A stretch of 64,000 nt of DNA from Pomacea canaliculata (GCF_003073045.1 NC_037592.1:8410047-8474046); one strand, 5' to 3'. Counted from the stretch's first letter, positions 1-14,100 are shown. Numbers and translations are program-made. The notes: generated from the letters alone by a model not told the origin.

Positions 1-186
1 AATACAATATTTTAATTTGGAGGAACGTAAATGAATGTAGACTATTGTAAGAGTCATACCTTACTTGAAGAATAAAAAGGACACTATAACTAAAAAAAAA
101 CTACTACAAAAATAATCTCTATCTACTTACATATAGTTCTTTTCATTGAATTCTTGTGTTTGAATTCCCGACGATGACTGACACAG

Positions 187-3100
187 AGGGTGTGCCGTCT
201 CATTTCGTGATCGAGACAGTAATGGAGCACATTGCGAAAACGCTCAATAAAGATCCCACGGAAATCCGAAAACTCAATCTTTATCAAGAAGGACAGGTAA
301 TATAATCCATTCTTCTAGTACTTAAAAGTATTTTGGCCAGTCACCTGATTCGTTCAAAGAGCAAGTAACAAACACGCGAACAAAAAAAGGAATAATAGTG
401 TAAAAATAAAGAAATAAAGAAATATTTTTAATAATCTTACTGGAGCGTTTAAGTGCTATGCGCAGGTCTCAAAGCAGACTACAAAAAGCACTTTTATCTT
501 TCAATGCTTGTGTATTTTCAACAATATTAATTTAAAATGCCGTATCGCATTTTTTTCCTTTTTGTCAGTATTTAGTGTAACTAATTCATTGAGTAACAAC
601 TGTATTGTTTTAGGCGCCGAGTTTTCGTTCGTAGTATGCATGTCTGTCACAATGAAGATGGCAGTATGTAAAATAAAAAATGTTGACGAAATTTTTGGCT
701 GTAACAGTTTACTCTCAATGGCTCAAAACTGGAGAACTGTAACATCGGAGAGGTTGTTTCCCAGTTAGAGACATCTTCAGATTTTGAAGCCCGTAAACGC
801 CAGGTGGCCGAGTTCAATCAGGTAACAGAAAGATAAAACAACATGTCTTTTATTTACTTATTTTATGACTAGGATTGCACCCGATGCGACCCCGTCTCAG
901 TCTTTTCGTAAGATGAATGGCTGTAAGCCTAGAAGGCTGCTTCACCATGATGATGATGATGATATAGTCTCATAAGGAGTATACAGTCTGTAGAGTGACT
1001 GGATCCGACGGTGAGACCTCTATTGATGAAGATGGTGTATCGTGGTACTCACCTACATTCGTGTTTCAGGCAAACCGTTGGAGAAAGCGTGGCATCTCTC
1101 TGGTCCCCACAAGATATGGATAGGGTGGGGTGGTCATTTCAGTGTCCTTGTGGCCATCTACAACTCTGACGGCTCTGTAGCAATCGAGCATGGCGGCATC
1201 GACATGGGACAGGGAATCAACACAAAGGCAAGCAGACCAAGTGTTTCTTTCTTTATTTATTTATTTATTTTATTTATTTATTTATTAGTGTTTAAGAATT
1301 TTTCTGAACTTATGGACACTGGCAGACTGCAGAATGTAATTCTTTGGAAGCAAATAATCAGGTACAATATTTATAATTTACGGTTGATTCCGTGATGTGA
1401 AAGGAGCACAAAACTGTTACACGTTCAAGCCACTCGTTATGTCACTAGAGATTCAAGATTACATTTAAGTTATGTTCGGATGTAATTAGAGCTGTAGACT
1501 TCAGGAAAGTTCCTGACATTATACCTTCGGACCACGGGGAAATCATTGTGGTATGAGGTGATCCTTGAGGTCAGTTTTTGTCCACTGCTACGACCTCACA
1601 CAACAGTCGACTTACGAAGACAAAGTTCAACGTGGTTACTTTACACCATGAACTTAATTTGATGTTGTCTGTTGTACATCCGGGATATAAATGTGCAGGT
1701 GGCACAGGTGTGCGCCTATGAGCTGGGTGTACCAATGTCACTGATCCGTGTCAAAAAAATTCCTTCTACTGCCAACGCCAACTCATCCTTAACCGCAGGT
1801 TCCACAGGCAGTGAACTGTGCTGTATGGTCAGTCTCTCTTTATCACCATATATATTATCTTTATATATGTAAAATCATTTTATATAAATACACGATACAT
1901 TTAGTTCGCACTTTTTCAACAAATGTATTTTCTTTCAGATTTCTAGCTGCATACTTGTTCATTATGGGTGTTTTAAGGTGTCGGCTGGAAAGCCCTCCTA
2001 AAACTTGACAAATGATGTGGATGTTAAAATTTTATTAAAATAAATGTACTTGATCACCAGTTTGATTTGACAGACGCTGAACAAATAATACACTAAAACA
2101 GACCAATGGTAAGCCGAGTACCACTGAGAACACTGCCATACATTGTGTGCTACACGTGAATTGGTGACAGATGTTTGTAAGACATTATTTGTTTGTGTTT
2201 CATCTTAACTTAGTGACAAGTTGTATTCACCAGTAACTGTTATTGTCTTATTGCAGGGAGTCATCCAGTGTTGTCAGACAATCAAGGCGAACATGGCGCC
2301 AGTTCGGATGAGGATGCCGACAGCGCCATGGAAGGACATTGTTAGCGAGTGTTACCGCAGTGGAATCGACCTTTCAGCCCACATGCCTAGTAAATACAAC
2401 TGAATAGATGATTGTAGTGAATACTACTAAACAGATTATTGTATTAAACACTACTGATTAGATCACTGTCATCTTTAAATATCAATTTCTGGATCGCAAG
2501 GCTCAACATGCAATGTCCACAAAAGTTAAATTAATTAATAAAAGCATTTGTCGATTTTTACTTTTTCTTTCACTGAAAATTATATGTTAAAAAGACATAA
2601 AAATGGAGTCGGATATCACATTGTGAAGTGAGTTGTCGAATATTTAGTTCATTAACATCAGTCTGTCTGTTCTGCAGCACGAACCCATTCAGCGAATACC
2701 ACAGCCATTACAGCGTCTACACAGCTGCCGTGGCGGAGGCTGAGCTGGACGTACTCACAGGCCAGTCACAGCTCAACCGCGTGGACATCTTGTACGACTG
2801 CGGAGAAAGGTCAGAGTTCATGTGGCACTCTATATGGCGCAATAAAACCAAAGTCTTGATGAAGAAGATACTTTTTTTACTGTTATGTAGCAGAATTAAC
2901 TAACAGTCGTTTTAATCTGTTGTTTAGTTTGAGTCCCGAAATAGACATTGGCCAGATGGAGGGCGGCTTTATGTTGGGTCTAGGATGTCACCTGCTGGAG
3001 GAAAGCAAGTACCAACCCCACAACCGGAGCCCTTCTCACTGACGGAACTTGGGTCAGTCTTGGACTGTAGAAAATTGTATACCGAAAAGACACTTATTTG

Positions 3101-4628
3101 AGTATTTAAAAGAAAAGCAGTGGATATCATCATTGTGGTTAGGTCCTACGAGTGTTCCTGCGGAAGAGTTCACAAACAGGGCACGAGATAATTTCTGACA
3201 TGACAATAGCAACTGCATCAGAACACAGTCAATGATATGTGAAGAACAGCCTCTCTGGTTATTTATAGTGCAAAAGACGATAATCCTGAAGTTTGTAAGA
3301 CCCTGTAACACCACACACAAGCTTGTACAAATAAATTCCATGGCCACACACTGACACACACAAGGAAACATACCTTGTGTACTCAAATATTTTATTAATG
3401 GATTCTTCTAGGACCCCATCATTCATTTTCAAAAACAATAAACCACTAAGCGTTGCAGAAACCTTCCAAATAATTAAAAAATCGAAGTGTGTCAAATAAA
3501 AGCAGAAAAAAAGTATGACGGTTAGCTATTGGATCCTAATCTGCTGGACGTTGCAGGAGTACAAGCCACCTTACCTAAGGACCTGCCTGTAGACTTCCGA
3601 GTGAGCTTCCTGAGAAACGCACCCAATCCCTTAGGAGTTCTTCGTTCTAAAGGTAGACAAAGACAGCTTCAATATTCTATATGTCAACCTTTATTGCTTA
3701 AGATATCCATAGTTTACTAATATTGAAACTAGTTCTTTTATTACTTGCCTTCGTTGTTTTAAAGCTTTGCAACACTCTCGAGTTTACATGGTTTTGATGG
3801 CCGGCAATTTAAGTAAGCAATAGGGACAAACAAAAAATAATGAGGAGGGAATTATACTAATGTCGTATATAAAAATTGAGGTACTGAGTAATGTTTTACT
3901 GGGTTTACTGGTATACATTAATTACTTCTGGGTTTTATAGCACCCACAGGGTGTGGGGTTAAAGTATTCATAATGTTGTAAATGTATCACATGCTTCTTT
4001 GAGCCCTACTTTCGACCTTCACATCACAAAGATAACGCTTCGTGCGTATCGCTTCAGAATTTTTAAAAACTCATTTCTTTTAGTAAAGAAAACTTATTAT
4101 AATCTCTGTTTTATTGTTTTCTCAATATTTAGCCAGTTCTGTATTCTTCTATTTGTCATTTACATTTTCAAGCATGTGGTTGGTTCTTTTGACACTGATG
4201 TTGTATCTCTTGCCCAATATTGTCTTGACTCATCTGCAACCTGCTGATGTGTCTCACAGCCACCGGCGAGCCTACAGTTCCCCTCAGTAGTGTCGCTGTC
4301 TTCGCCATCAAGCACGCCGTGGAGGCTGCACGTGCCGAGATCGGCCAGGACACCTACTTCACACTCAGTATGTCACTACATTCAAAACAACAGATAGAAA
4401 TTCTGGAATATTCACCCTCTGTACAAACTGTAGAAAATATTTTAAATAGTGTATATAGGAAGCATCACGGTGACTTGGAAGAAAACGAACCTGAAAGTCT
4501 TGTTCATAAGTTGTGAACCCAACACTATGGCTAACCTTATGTATTGTCTTTCAGATTCACCTGCGCTGGTGCAACATGTCCAGACAGCCTGCCAGGTAAA
4601 ACCTGAACAGCTCACCTTTGGAAACTGA
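187..4628 (+). pseudogene. Aldehyde oxidase / xanthine dehydrogenase family, upstream tandem copy (3' part; frame broken)
   Basis: Ten exons match the C-terminal half of the molybdenum-cofactor domain of molybdo-flavoenzymes, which hydroxylate aldehydes or purines with water as oxygen donor. Exons: 187-296, 708-821, 1070-1227, 1699-1827, 2257-2389, 2678-2809, 2928-3052, 3557-3652, 4260-4367, 4555-4628. Every exon has a counterpart in the downstream copy, with strong protein similarity (for example [12 protein letters not shown] and [13 protein letters not shown]). The upstream part lies outside the window. Against the sister copy, exon 3 is 4 nt shorter, exon 5 is 2 nt longer, exon 7 is 1 nt longer and exon 8 is 1 nt shorter; the net shift is not a multiple of three, and the change in exon 3 produces an early TAG. 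Exons 4, 6, 9 and 10 keep the family frame, including GEP with the catalytic Glu. The exon 3 donor is GC. It is probably a decaying paralogue; clustered assembly indels are the alternative. Confidence 0.8.
1249..1289. repeat. TTTA-type microsatellite
   Basis: A run of TTTA/TTTC tetranucleotides starts about 20 bases after the GC donor of exon 3 of the upstream oxidase copy. It is a simple repeat inside an intron and holds no coding signal. Confidence 0.85.
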
Positions 4629-6804
4629 TCGTCTCTCTGAAAGTTTAAAGAATTAATTGCACGTGCATGTGTAACATGGAGGGAGCTGACTACGGTGGGA
4701 CACGTCTGTCACGATTATGTCAACGAAGACTTTATGTTCGAGGTGTGAGATGTATTTTACAACAACAATGCATTATTGTCTGAAGACTGAAAGAGTTATT
4801 CTCTCAGTAACATGTAGAGTACCACACTGCTGTTCGTAGAGAAAAGATTACAAAGTAATTGTCATGATTATCCTGGAAAAGGATTCACATTTTATTCCTG
4901 ATATGTTTAACCAAATGCGTGCTACGTGTCCAACGATTGTAATAACACAGCACACGAATTCACTTAACTATACGGAAAAACTTCGTTTAATATTTTTGCT
5001 TCAGTTCTGAAAATAATATTATTCTTAGATTCTGTGTTTGGAATTATAATTGTTAAAAATCTTAATACATTTTATAAATGAAAGAATATAAATAACTACA
5101 TGGAAACAGATTGCGGTTTACAGAATTATTTTAAAAGAGTTATTGTTTTCACTTGTGATTGAAGCCAGTGAAGGATACACCCTTACCTTTGTATTTTTTC
5201 CAGCTATATTTTAACCGAAAAAATATATACTGAGAATTTAAAGTAGCTTTCAAAATGTAATTCCTGTACTTAATTCCCGGTATCTTTACCTTGGTCATTA
5301 AGAACAGCATCGAAGACCACACTTCCAGTGTTATGCTATTTTATTAGCTTTATTGGCTAAGGTTTTACTGTTTTCTGGGAAACATATGGTGATGGAAATG
5401 TTCTTTACAAAAAAATGTTTTTTTTAATAACTTTTTAAAATCGATTAATAATTTTATCTTTTAATGTATTATTTCCTTTTCTTTATAATTTTCCATTAGT
5501 AATTTCTTTTTCTTGAATAAATTGAATTGAATTTGATGTAAAGCTGGGTGTCTTTAATGCACAATTTATATATATTTATGAATTTCACAAATTTTCTAAT
5601 GAAATAAACAAAGGTTCATTTAGAGGAATATCATGGCTTTGTTTGTTTTATATGCATACATGATCGCTCCGACTACTTCCCTTACGAGAAATTCCACGTC
5701 ATCAGACTGACAGTTAAATAAACAAGGAAATGGTCAGATGTAACCAGGAACACATTAGTCGGGTGCTAAAGCATAAAAACCACGCAATAGAAGCAAGAGT
5801 CAAGCTAATTCAAGACTTTTACAAAAGAGATTGTGCTACTCCCAAGAGCTAGCCATCGAGATGACACATGTGAACGAAGGAAGATAATGTCAGAGATGAC
5901 GAATGAAACCCAGGGCAATGCCTAAATAAAAATGAAATCGTTGTCTACCACCGAGATGCACGATGAAAAGGCAGACAGTCAAAATCATCTTCCTACACTC
6001 AGAGAGTAGAAAATGTCCTGGACACACAACAGCCTCGTCCTAGTTTCTGACCCAAACTACCTGACAACAGATGTAGTAGAGTTTCTTAATATAACGAAAG
6101 ATACAAATGTCTTCTCAAAAGTTACTCAATATCCTTAGCAATTTATTCCATTCCATGTCACAATGTAGGTTATCGAGCTCCTGTCTTTAGCTGCATGAGG
6201 TCATGACGAGTAGAACAAGTCTGACTGAGAGCATACATAGATAAGACATGGTGTGGAGAGGCGATGGTGGCTAACAGCACCACCAGGTCTTGCTTTATGC
6301 CTCAAGAACATGTTAAAAGAATCCTTATGAAAACGAAAGAGTGATAGTTCACTTTTTTCAGCCTTTCGTAAGAATGCGACAATGTGAGGATGTCACAAAT
6401 CCTCACCATTGTGTCAACAGTTTCAGATGACAGTTGACAAGGTTTGCAAAATAACACTAAAAGACACGGAAGCTTAAAAAAGACAATAAAACGAACACAT
6501 AAGTGATTTTTAAGGTTATCTACAGCTGCCGTTTCTTTCTGCAAAAAAAGAAGGGCGATGTACAGCCATATTCTATATCTTACTGTTAGGGCAATCCTCA
6601 TCATTTTACACTTTGGTAAGTAAGAGCTCCCTGTTGAAAATTTGGTGATGGACTTTTTCTTCTGAAATAAAAGTGAACTCGGCTTGTACCTCAGCACGAG
6701 TTAGCCGACTGCATATGACGAATGAGAATTTCATAATAAATAAGTTTTCTTCCCCACAAAGGACTCGCTGATCTGTCTACTGGATACCTACAGCGAGGGA
6801 AAGG
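4629..6804. other. Spacer between the tandem oxidase copies
   Basis: The first kilobase is the 3' flank of the upstream copy. The part around 5540-5640 resembles the flank of the downstream copy at 21090-21195 and includes an AATAAA in the same place. The rest is AT-rich, and its short reading frames resemble no family. The 5' regulatory region of the downstream copy must lie near 6300-6804, but I see no convincing TATA box. Confidence 0.6.
5603..5608 (+). terminator. Poly(A) signal AATAAA, upstream oxidase copy
   Basis: AATAAA lies 975 nt after the stop codon. The surrounding 60-80 nt resemble the sequence around AATAAA at 21157 behind the sister copy, and this shared context is the reason for choosing it over the earlier AATAAA at 5516. 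Confidence 0.45.
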
Positions 6805-8148
6805 ATGTCTGATTCTGTTGATCAGACTGTTCTATGTCCTGCGTGTGGCACAAAGTGAGTAAATGTATATACTTACATTTTCTGTCTGCATAAACCGCAT
6901 TTTGCTTGTCTACAGTTTGGTTAAAAATCGTGACAAACACTTTTAACCCCCTGCCATCACCAAAAGCAAAATGTGGGTTTACACTCCAACGCTTAAAAAA
7001 CTGCCTTCGTTTAAATTGTCTGTCATTATTTTTCCTTCATTGACGATGAAAGGATATTTTTTGAATCTTTTTTAAGCCAGATTCATGTCCTGGTGTCTTC
7101 ACGCAGACTTGGATTTTCGTTAACTTCTCAGACATAGAGATGGCTACATTATCATCGTCGTCTCTGATAGCTAGCTAATGATGACTAGACAGCCTGCAAC
7201 TGTTTCAGGCAAGACATACCTCCAGGGCTTGCAGGTCGGGAGGAGTATGGGAGGACCTGCATCAGCTGCGGCTTCTCCATGAAACTGCGTCTACAACAGG
7301 GAGCTAGCGAGGGCGTCACCTTCACAGTGAATGGCACTCAGTTGACAGGTACATTTGTTTGTAAACAACACAGGTGAGGCTGTTACTAAATACACAGGAA
7401 CACATGACTGTAAGTATACTTGTTGGTAAAACAAATACAATCGATGGTAAACAATACAGTATGGCTGTAAGCAATCACCTATAATAATGGCTGGGATGTT
7501 AAACTACAAAACATGTTTGGCTGTTACAGCAAAAGGCATGCATGACGGTTGTTTGTTTGTTTGTTTGTTTGTTTGTTTGTTTGTTTGTTTGTGTTCAATG
7601 CCGTGCCAGCAACTAGGGATGTATGTCTGTTTGTAAGCTCAACTATATATGAAACAAAGGCAAGGTTATATATAACCAGATAACACAAATATATATACAT
7701 AAATTATTAATAGCTTTAATGCTGTGAAAACCTGCATTTGATGGCTTTCTACGCAAAGTCAGCAACCAGTCATAGTGATTACTGTTTCCAGAACTGAACA
7801 GTGTTATATAGAAATTCCAGTCAATGCTGCTACATTGAGATTCTGTGATTCCCGATTATTAACATGCATTGTACTATTTTATGATATATTTTTAATCCTG
7901 TGTTCTAACAAAATGTCGGCAGTGAGAGATGAGTTTAACCCCGCCACGTCCCTCAACGAGTACCTGAGGAGGACAGGTGTATCCCGGGGTACAAAGCAGC
8001 TGTGTATTGAAGGAGGGTGTGGGGTGTGTCTGGTGGCCGTGAAACTGTACGAGCCGGTCAGCGCCACGTCACAGGTGTACGCAGTCAACTCGGTGAGTCT
8101 GTGTTTGTTTGTTTGTTTGTTTGTTTGTTTGTTTGTTTGTTTGTTTGT

Positions 8149-8184
<36 letters not shown>

Positions 8185-11100
8185 TATGTGTCCCATGGTT
8201 TAAATGAATGTTTTGGATTTTTTCTTTAAAATAGTGTTTAGTTCAGCTGTACATGTGTGACGGGTGGGAGATAACGACCATCGAAGGACTGGGCAATGTC
8301 CGAACTGGCCTCCATGCAATACAAAAGCGTCTGACTAAGTACAATGGAGCTCAGTGTGGCTTCTGTACCCCCTCCCAGGTCATGAATATGTATGGGTAAG
8401 TAACTACAACTAACAAACTTCTTAAATATTTTACGATTATCGTATAAAATATTTTGGGAACAAAATGTTAATTATAAAGACTGTAGGGTAAATTGAAATC
8501 AATTTGAATTATTTTAGGTTTTTCCTGTCAACGCTTCTCTTTTTATTTTATTTTCTATCTAATCAATTAAATTTGATGTTAGTTTGCTTCAGAGAAACCC
8601 CACACCCACCATGCAGCAGGTCGAGGACGCCTATGATGTCTCTATTTGCCGCTGCACAGGTTAATTTCTCTTTTTTTTAACAAAACAGTAATATGCGATG
8701 ACCATAATTACAAAGGTTTACCTGCTGGTTGCAGTAATATTTGTAATTAACAGGATTCCTCATCACATAGTTTTCATTAATGATTGTATTTAGAGTACAG
8801 ACTTTCTGAACCATATCAAACGTAAATAAACATATTCAAAGACCAGGTACCGTATTTAAAGTATTATAATATGCTATTTTCGTCTACACATCGGTAGAGC
8901 ACGCTGTACTGTATCACTTTGTGTTACTATACAGGCTACAGACCCATCTTGGATGCCATGAAGTCTTTCGCTTCAGACGCCCCACCTAACCTACAAGGAG
9001 GCATGATTGATATCGAGGTATGGAAATATTGACATCATTATCATTAGAAACAGCACCATTACAGTAATATTTTTTTCTTCACTTTTTTATTATTTATTTT
9101 CGAAAAGGTAATAAAATATATTCGTTTGGGCATGTATGCACGAATGCTAATATTTTTCAAGTGTGACAGACGAGACCTAAATAGAAGTCGTTCTTTTGCA
9201 GGATTTGAACCCCAAGATGTGCAAGAAGACCGGTACGAAATGCGAGGGCAAGTGTGACAACAAGAAGGACAAGAAGCGCTGTTCCAGTGATCGACAAGAA
9301 GACAGCAGTTCAATCCCTAACGTGGGCGCCAGGGCTGTGTGGTTCAAACCCACCACACTGCAAGAGCTGTACACCCTGCTCCATCAACACCGCACGGACA
9401 ACTACCGCCTGGTCTTCGGCAACTCTGGCTTCGGTAACGAGGATTCTCATGATGACACTTTCTCAAAACCATTTATGAAATCACGAATTACTCCATAAGC
9501 ATGGCAACATGATTACTCACATCAATTCGTGTAAATTGTTCAGTATATTCGGTCTGCACTTCGACTAACGGTCTACTGTTGATGAGTTCGATTGGGAAGT
9601 AAGAAGGTCGCTGGCTGGAAGCTGTCACATTAATACTGCCCATATACCAACTGCTCCTCTAAAGGATTAATTACCTGAAATATCAGGAGACGAAAACAGC
9701 GAAGTAGGTAGCTAGGCTCCACCTCGCACACCACCTCAATACTATGAGACTATTTATCTGGTTTTTTTTTTTGTCGGCTAACATTATGTCTATGTACTAT
9801 TTTATGTTTACCTTCTCCTTATGTCAGGTGTCTACAAGGAGATCGGACCGTGGATGTATGACATTTTGATTGACATCAGAGGAATACAAGAGCTGTACAA
9901 GATTGAGGTGAGATCAACCAATAAATAAAGAAAAATTATTTAATGAAAGAAATGATCGTCTGCGCATTGAGCGCATCTTTGTGATGCGGATACTAGCGCG
10001 GTATAAAACTACATCATCATCATCATCATCATGCAAAACCGATTATTTCAAGTAAACATTCTTTCGGACGCACTTCGCTATACGAAGGTCATCTCTAGTA
10101 CGACTACCTACTTAGTCCCATTTACGACAGAATCTGTACTCTATTCAAACTTCTTCCTATGTCACCTGTTTAAAAAAATAAACATTTTTTTAAATAGAAG
10201 GATTTGACAATTTCTAGAAGTATATCAAATGGTTTTTTTTTCTTAGATGTAGCTCTGACGTTAGTGAACTCTTGTATGATTGATTCCCCGTGTAGGTTAC
10301 AGAGATTATTGTATCAGCTGAACTAAACAATTATGCCATTAATGTGACGTGGCAGTTCACTCCCTCGCTGGTGTGGGGCGCTAACCTGACGCTGACCAAC
10401 ATCCACGACCTGTGCGACAAGGCGCGCAGCAACGCATCACTGCCGTACGCCGCCGTCTTCGCGGAGCACATCAAGAAAGTGGCCAACAATGGCGTCAGGA
10501 ACGTACGTGTCACGTGTTACAACTTGCAACATGCTAGTTTCTAAATATACCTTCACTAATTGTACAATATTGCTTGTCAGAGAATGAAAATGTTTTTTTA
10601 CCCATTTATTACTCGTCAACTCCGTAAGAAAGGTCTTGAATGTTTGTCTCTTTATCTCAGCTGGCATCATGGGCAGGCAATCTGATGCTGAAACACAAAC
10701 ATCCAGAGTTCCTCTCTGACATCTACACCATGCTGGATGTTGTTGGTACCAGACTTCTGATTGGTGAGTGTGTTTCAGTTTGCACACCAAGATAGGGCAA
10801 GTGGTCACGAATGAATAATGAATTAAAATATAAACAAAGCAAAACAAGCAAGCAAAAAGAACCAGAATGGCTCTAATTCGATGAAAATAAATTTACCAAA
10901 AGCAGAAAGCCCTGACCGATATGTAAGAATATTTCTAGTGTTTTGAAACTTTTGTTTCCTTTTAGGCGATGAAACTGGAAACAGAAGCCAGTGCACCTTG
11001 AAAGAATTTCTCAGCCTAGACATGCAGGGCAAAGTCATCGAGGCAGCCTTACTCCCAACCTACACCGACACCAACTACTACATCCGACTTTACCGTGTTT

Positions 11101-14100
11101 CACAGCGACTACAGGTGAGATTCTTTCATTCTTCATTAAAAACAATCCAGCTAATACGGAAATATATTTTCAGGTTTCTTCACAAAATAAATAATTAATA
11201 AACTAATGGCAAGTATTATTTATTCTTTCTCCAGGCTGACCATGGTCACGTGATAGCAGGGTTCAACATGAAGATAGACAAGACCAACAACTGCACGGTG
11301 CTACAACGACCAACTATCGTGTTCCAGGGCATCAGCGGCACTCTGGTCAGTCTGAGAATCAGTCCTCACGAGTCTTCGCCGCTCAGATTAAATTTATTGA
11401 CATATAATTGACATTAATTCCTGTGACGAAATCACGGAAATTACAAATATTTTTTACGCAAGAAAAATATTTTCAGTAAGTTTTAGAGTGACGAGTAAAA
11501 CAGAGCTGTTTATTCACTTGTTTCTTTTCTTCTTTCCTTTCCGTAAGTGTCAAGATACTATGCATTCTTCTTGTTAAAAAAAATCACCCTATTAAGCAGA
11601 CTAAATGATGCGAATGATAATAAAAGTCTGGAAAAAATAGAAGCAAACATTTGATCCTTGTCGATAGAACCGTGCTGAAAATACAGAGGCTTTTCTGGAA
11701 GGCAAGCAGCTGGGTGATCCTCAAGTTCTGAGAGGCGAGTATCAGTAACAAATAAATACTTTTTACCAAAAAAACGAATTTTTCCTTGCGCACTTAGTGT
11801 ATTTTATGTACAATGTTATTGTTTGGTTAAGTTAAGGATGTATTTTTTTTTTTTTTTGCAGACTCACTTTCTATGCTGAACATGGAGCTGACCCCTGCCA
11901 GTAGCCCTCTACTCGCCAGTGCTGATTATCGGCGAAGTACTGCAATGTCATTCTTCTACAAGGTATCTCCTTTGCATTTTTCTAAAATAACATGATACGG
12001 TGGAAAAGTGACAAAATTTCCCAATCATTCCATCTTTAAAGAATTAAGTGAGATCCCTGTAAGTGCCAGATGGTTGAGTTTTTTGTCAGAATCTCCGCTG
12101 TCTAGCACATATTGTTTCCAGTTCTTAAGTTTATAGCCTCATTTTCTGCGCACTTTGTATATTTATTGTCTGTTTGTAAAACCTTTCTCGTCCTCAGTAC
12201 GTGCTGGACGTGTGTGGAGACAAGGTGGCTCAGAGGTACCGCAGTGGAGGGGCCAGTCTGGTGCGCCCAGTGTCGTCAGCAAGGCATTCCTATGACACCC
12301 GACAGGAGGAATGGCCTCTGAACCAGCCCATCACCTCCATCGACGCTGATTACTTGGTAATCGATTGTTCGAACATTTTAAAATACTGTAATTTCAACGT
12401 GTGCGTCTGCCATTATATGAACTCAACGTTTGTACTCACCTAACCAAAGACAATCTTGAGCTTCTTTGAACTCACCTTCTTTCCCAAGTGACTGAATTTC
12501 CACGTTAGTGCTCTATTAGCTAAGCTGGGTACATACGGCCACCCGGGCTGGAGAATGGCTTCGCAGTACTTAAGCACCTCATGTCAGGCCTGATGTAAAT
12601 TTTAATCCAGCGACTTCATCAGGTTGATTTCCTAAATAAACAGCTTTGTAAACAACAGAAAACCTCTATCAACCTACATATGCAGGTTTCTGGAGTGGCT
12701 CGGTTCTTGGATGACCTCCCACTGGAGTCGGACGAGCTGCACGCTACTTTGGTTATTAGCACAGAAGGAAACGCTGAAATTGCCTCCCTTGATGCCCAGG
12801 TGGCGCTGGTAAGTTGGTGTCTGGAAATTAGTTAATTATTCCACCGGATATATATACATGTTTTATGTCATTGTTTTTTGTTTTTTATTGTTTTTTTATT
12901 TTTGTATTTTTCCATGTTTTAAATTTTGATAATCAAGCAAATGTTTGTTATCAAAAACTCTTCTAAGAAAATAACAAGAGCTCATTATATGCATCACCGT
13001 ATATTTGTCAGTCTTTACCAGGGGTACTCAAGTTTATTCAAGCTTCTGACTTTCCAGCCGGAGGAAAGAACAGCTTTTCCCTTTTTGGTCCAACCCCAGA
13101 AGAGGTACACACTGAGCTTTTATCTCTATCTTTTTTGTTATGAGAGTGCGATTTTTCCGTTCAATGTTAATAATTTGGAGAATCACATTCAAGAGTCTTC
13201 TGCGCTAGAAATGAGGTATTAGAAATTATGTAATAAAGAAGAGTAAGACTGTTGTAACTAGAACATAAACACCAAGACAGAAACAATAAAGACACAGAGA
13301 CAATGATATACCAACATAACAAAGATACCAACATAACAAAACAAGATACCAATATAGTAATATAAACAACAAACAGATTCGAAGACAGCAACACACCAAA
13401 AATAAACTCCCCAAAACAGAAAACGAATTATGAATTTGTTTAGTTCTTCATCAGACACTAGTGTGTCTGAAATATCTGATCCATTTTAAGAACATCTGTT
13501 GTAAAGGGACTCATGTCAACTTGTCTTCTGTGTTAGATTCTCTCAAGCGGTCGTGTGGAGTATGCTGGGCAGCCCATTGGCATCATCGTTGCAGGTAATG
13601 TTCTTAAATATTTTTTCTCTAGTATTTGTATAAGTAGCCTCTGTCCAAAATTAATCATGCAAAAACGACTTTCTTCTTTGCTGCATGTTCTCAATGACCA
13701 AGAAGCTTTTTCCTAACTTCTCAAGATATCTGCATAACTCGTAAAATCGGGTATAATTTATCATATGAACCATGAGACCTGTATCTATTTATACATAACA
13801 TTTGAGTGGCGTGTCAAAGAGTTGTTACCTATACCTCCCTACAGACGACCCTCAGATGGCAAGTACAGCTGCCTCCATGGTCAGGGTGACCTACAAGAAT
13901 GTCCAGCCTCCATTGTTAGACCTCAGGACGGCCATCAACCAGAAGTCATTCTTTCCCCACCAGACGGATCCTGTCATCAGAGGTGACCCAGACTGTAAGT
14001 AGTGCAGCTCCTGCACTTTAGTACCTGTTCATTTTCAAGTACGACCGGCTGCTTTTTAAGCAGCACTTTTCTCTTGGGTTTGTGTATATTTGTGTTTGCT

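Noticed and set aside
6302-6697. Minus-strand frame of 131 codons in the spacer between oxidase copies
   Set aside because: No motif, AT-driven composition, no adjacent exon with matching phase.
8017-8229. Frames with runs of Leu, Cys, Val (plus strand) or Lys, Gln, Asn (minus strand)
   Set aside because: They are translations of the TTTG/CTTG microsatellite.
13226-13458. Hydrophobic minus-strand frames suggesting a small membrane protein
   Set aside because: They lie in an oxidase intron made of AT-rich repeats of ACCAACATAAC type; hydrophobicity comes from base composition.
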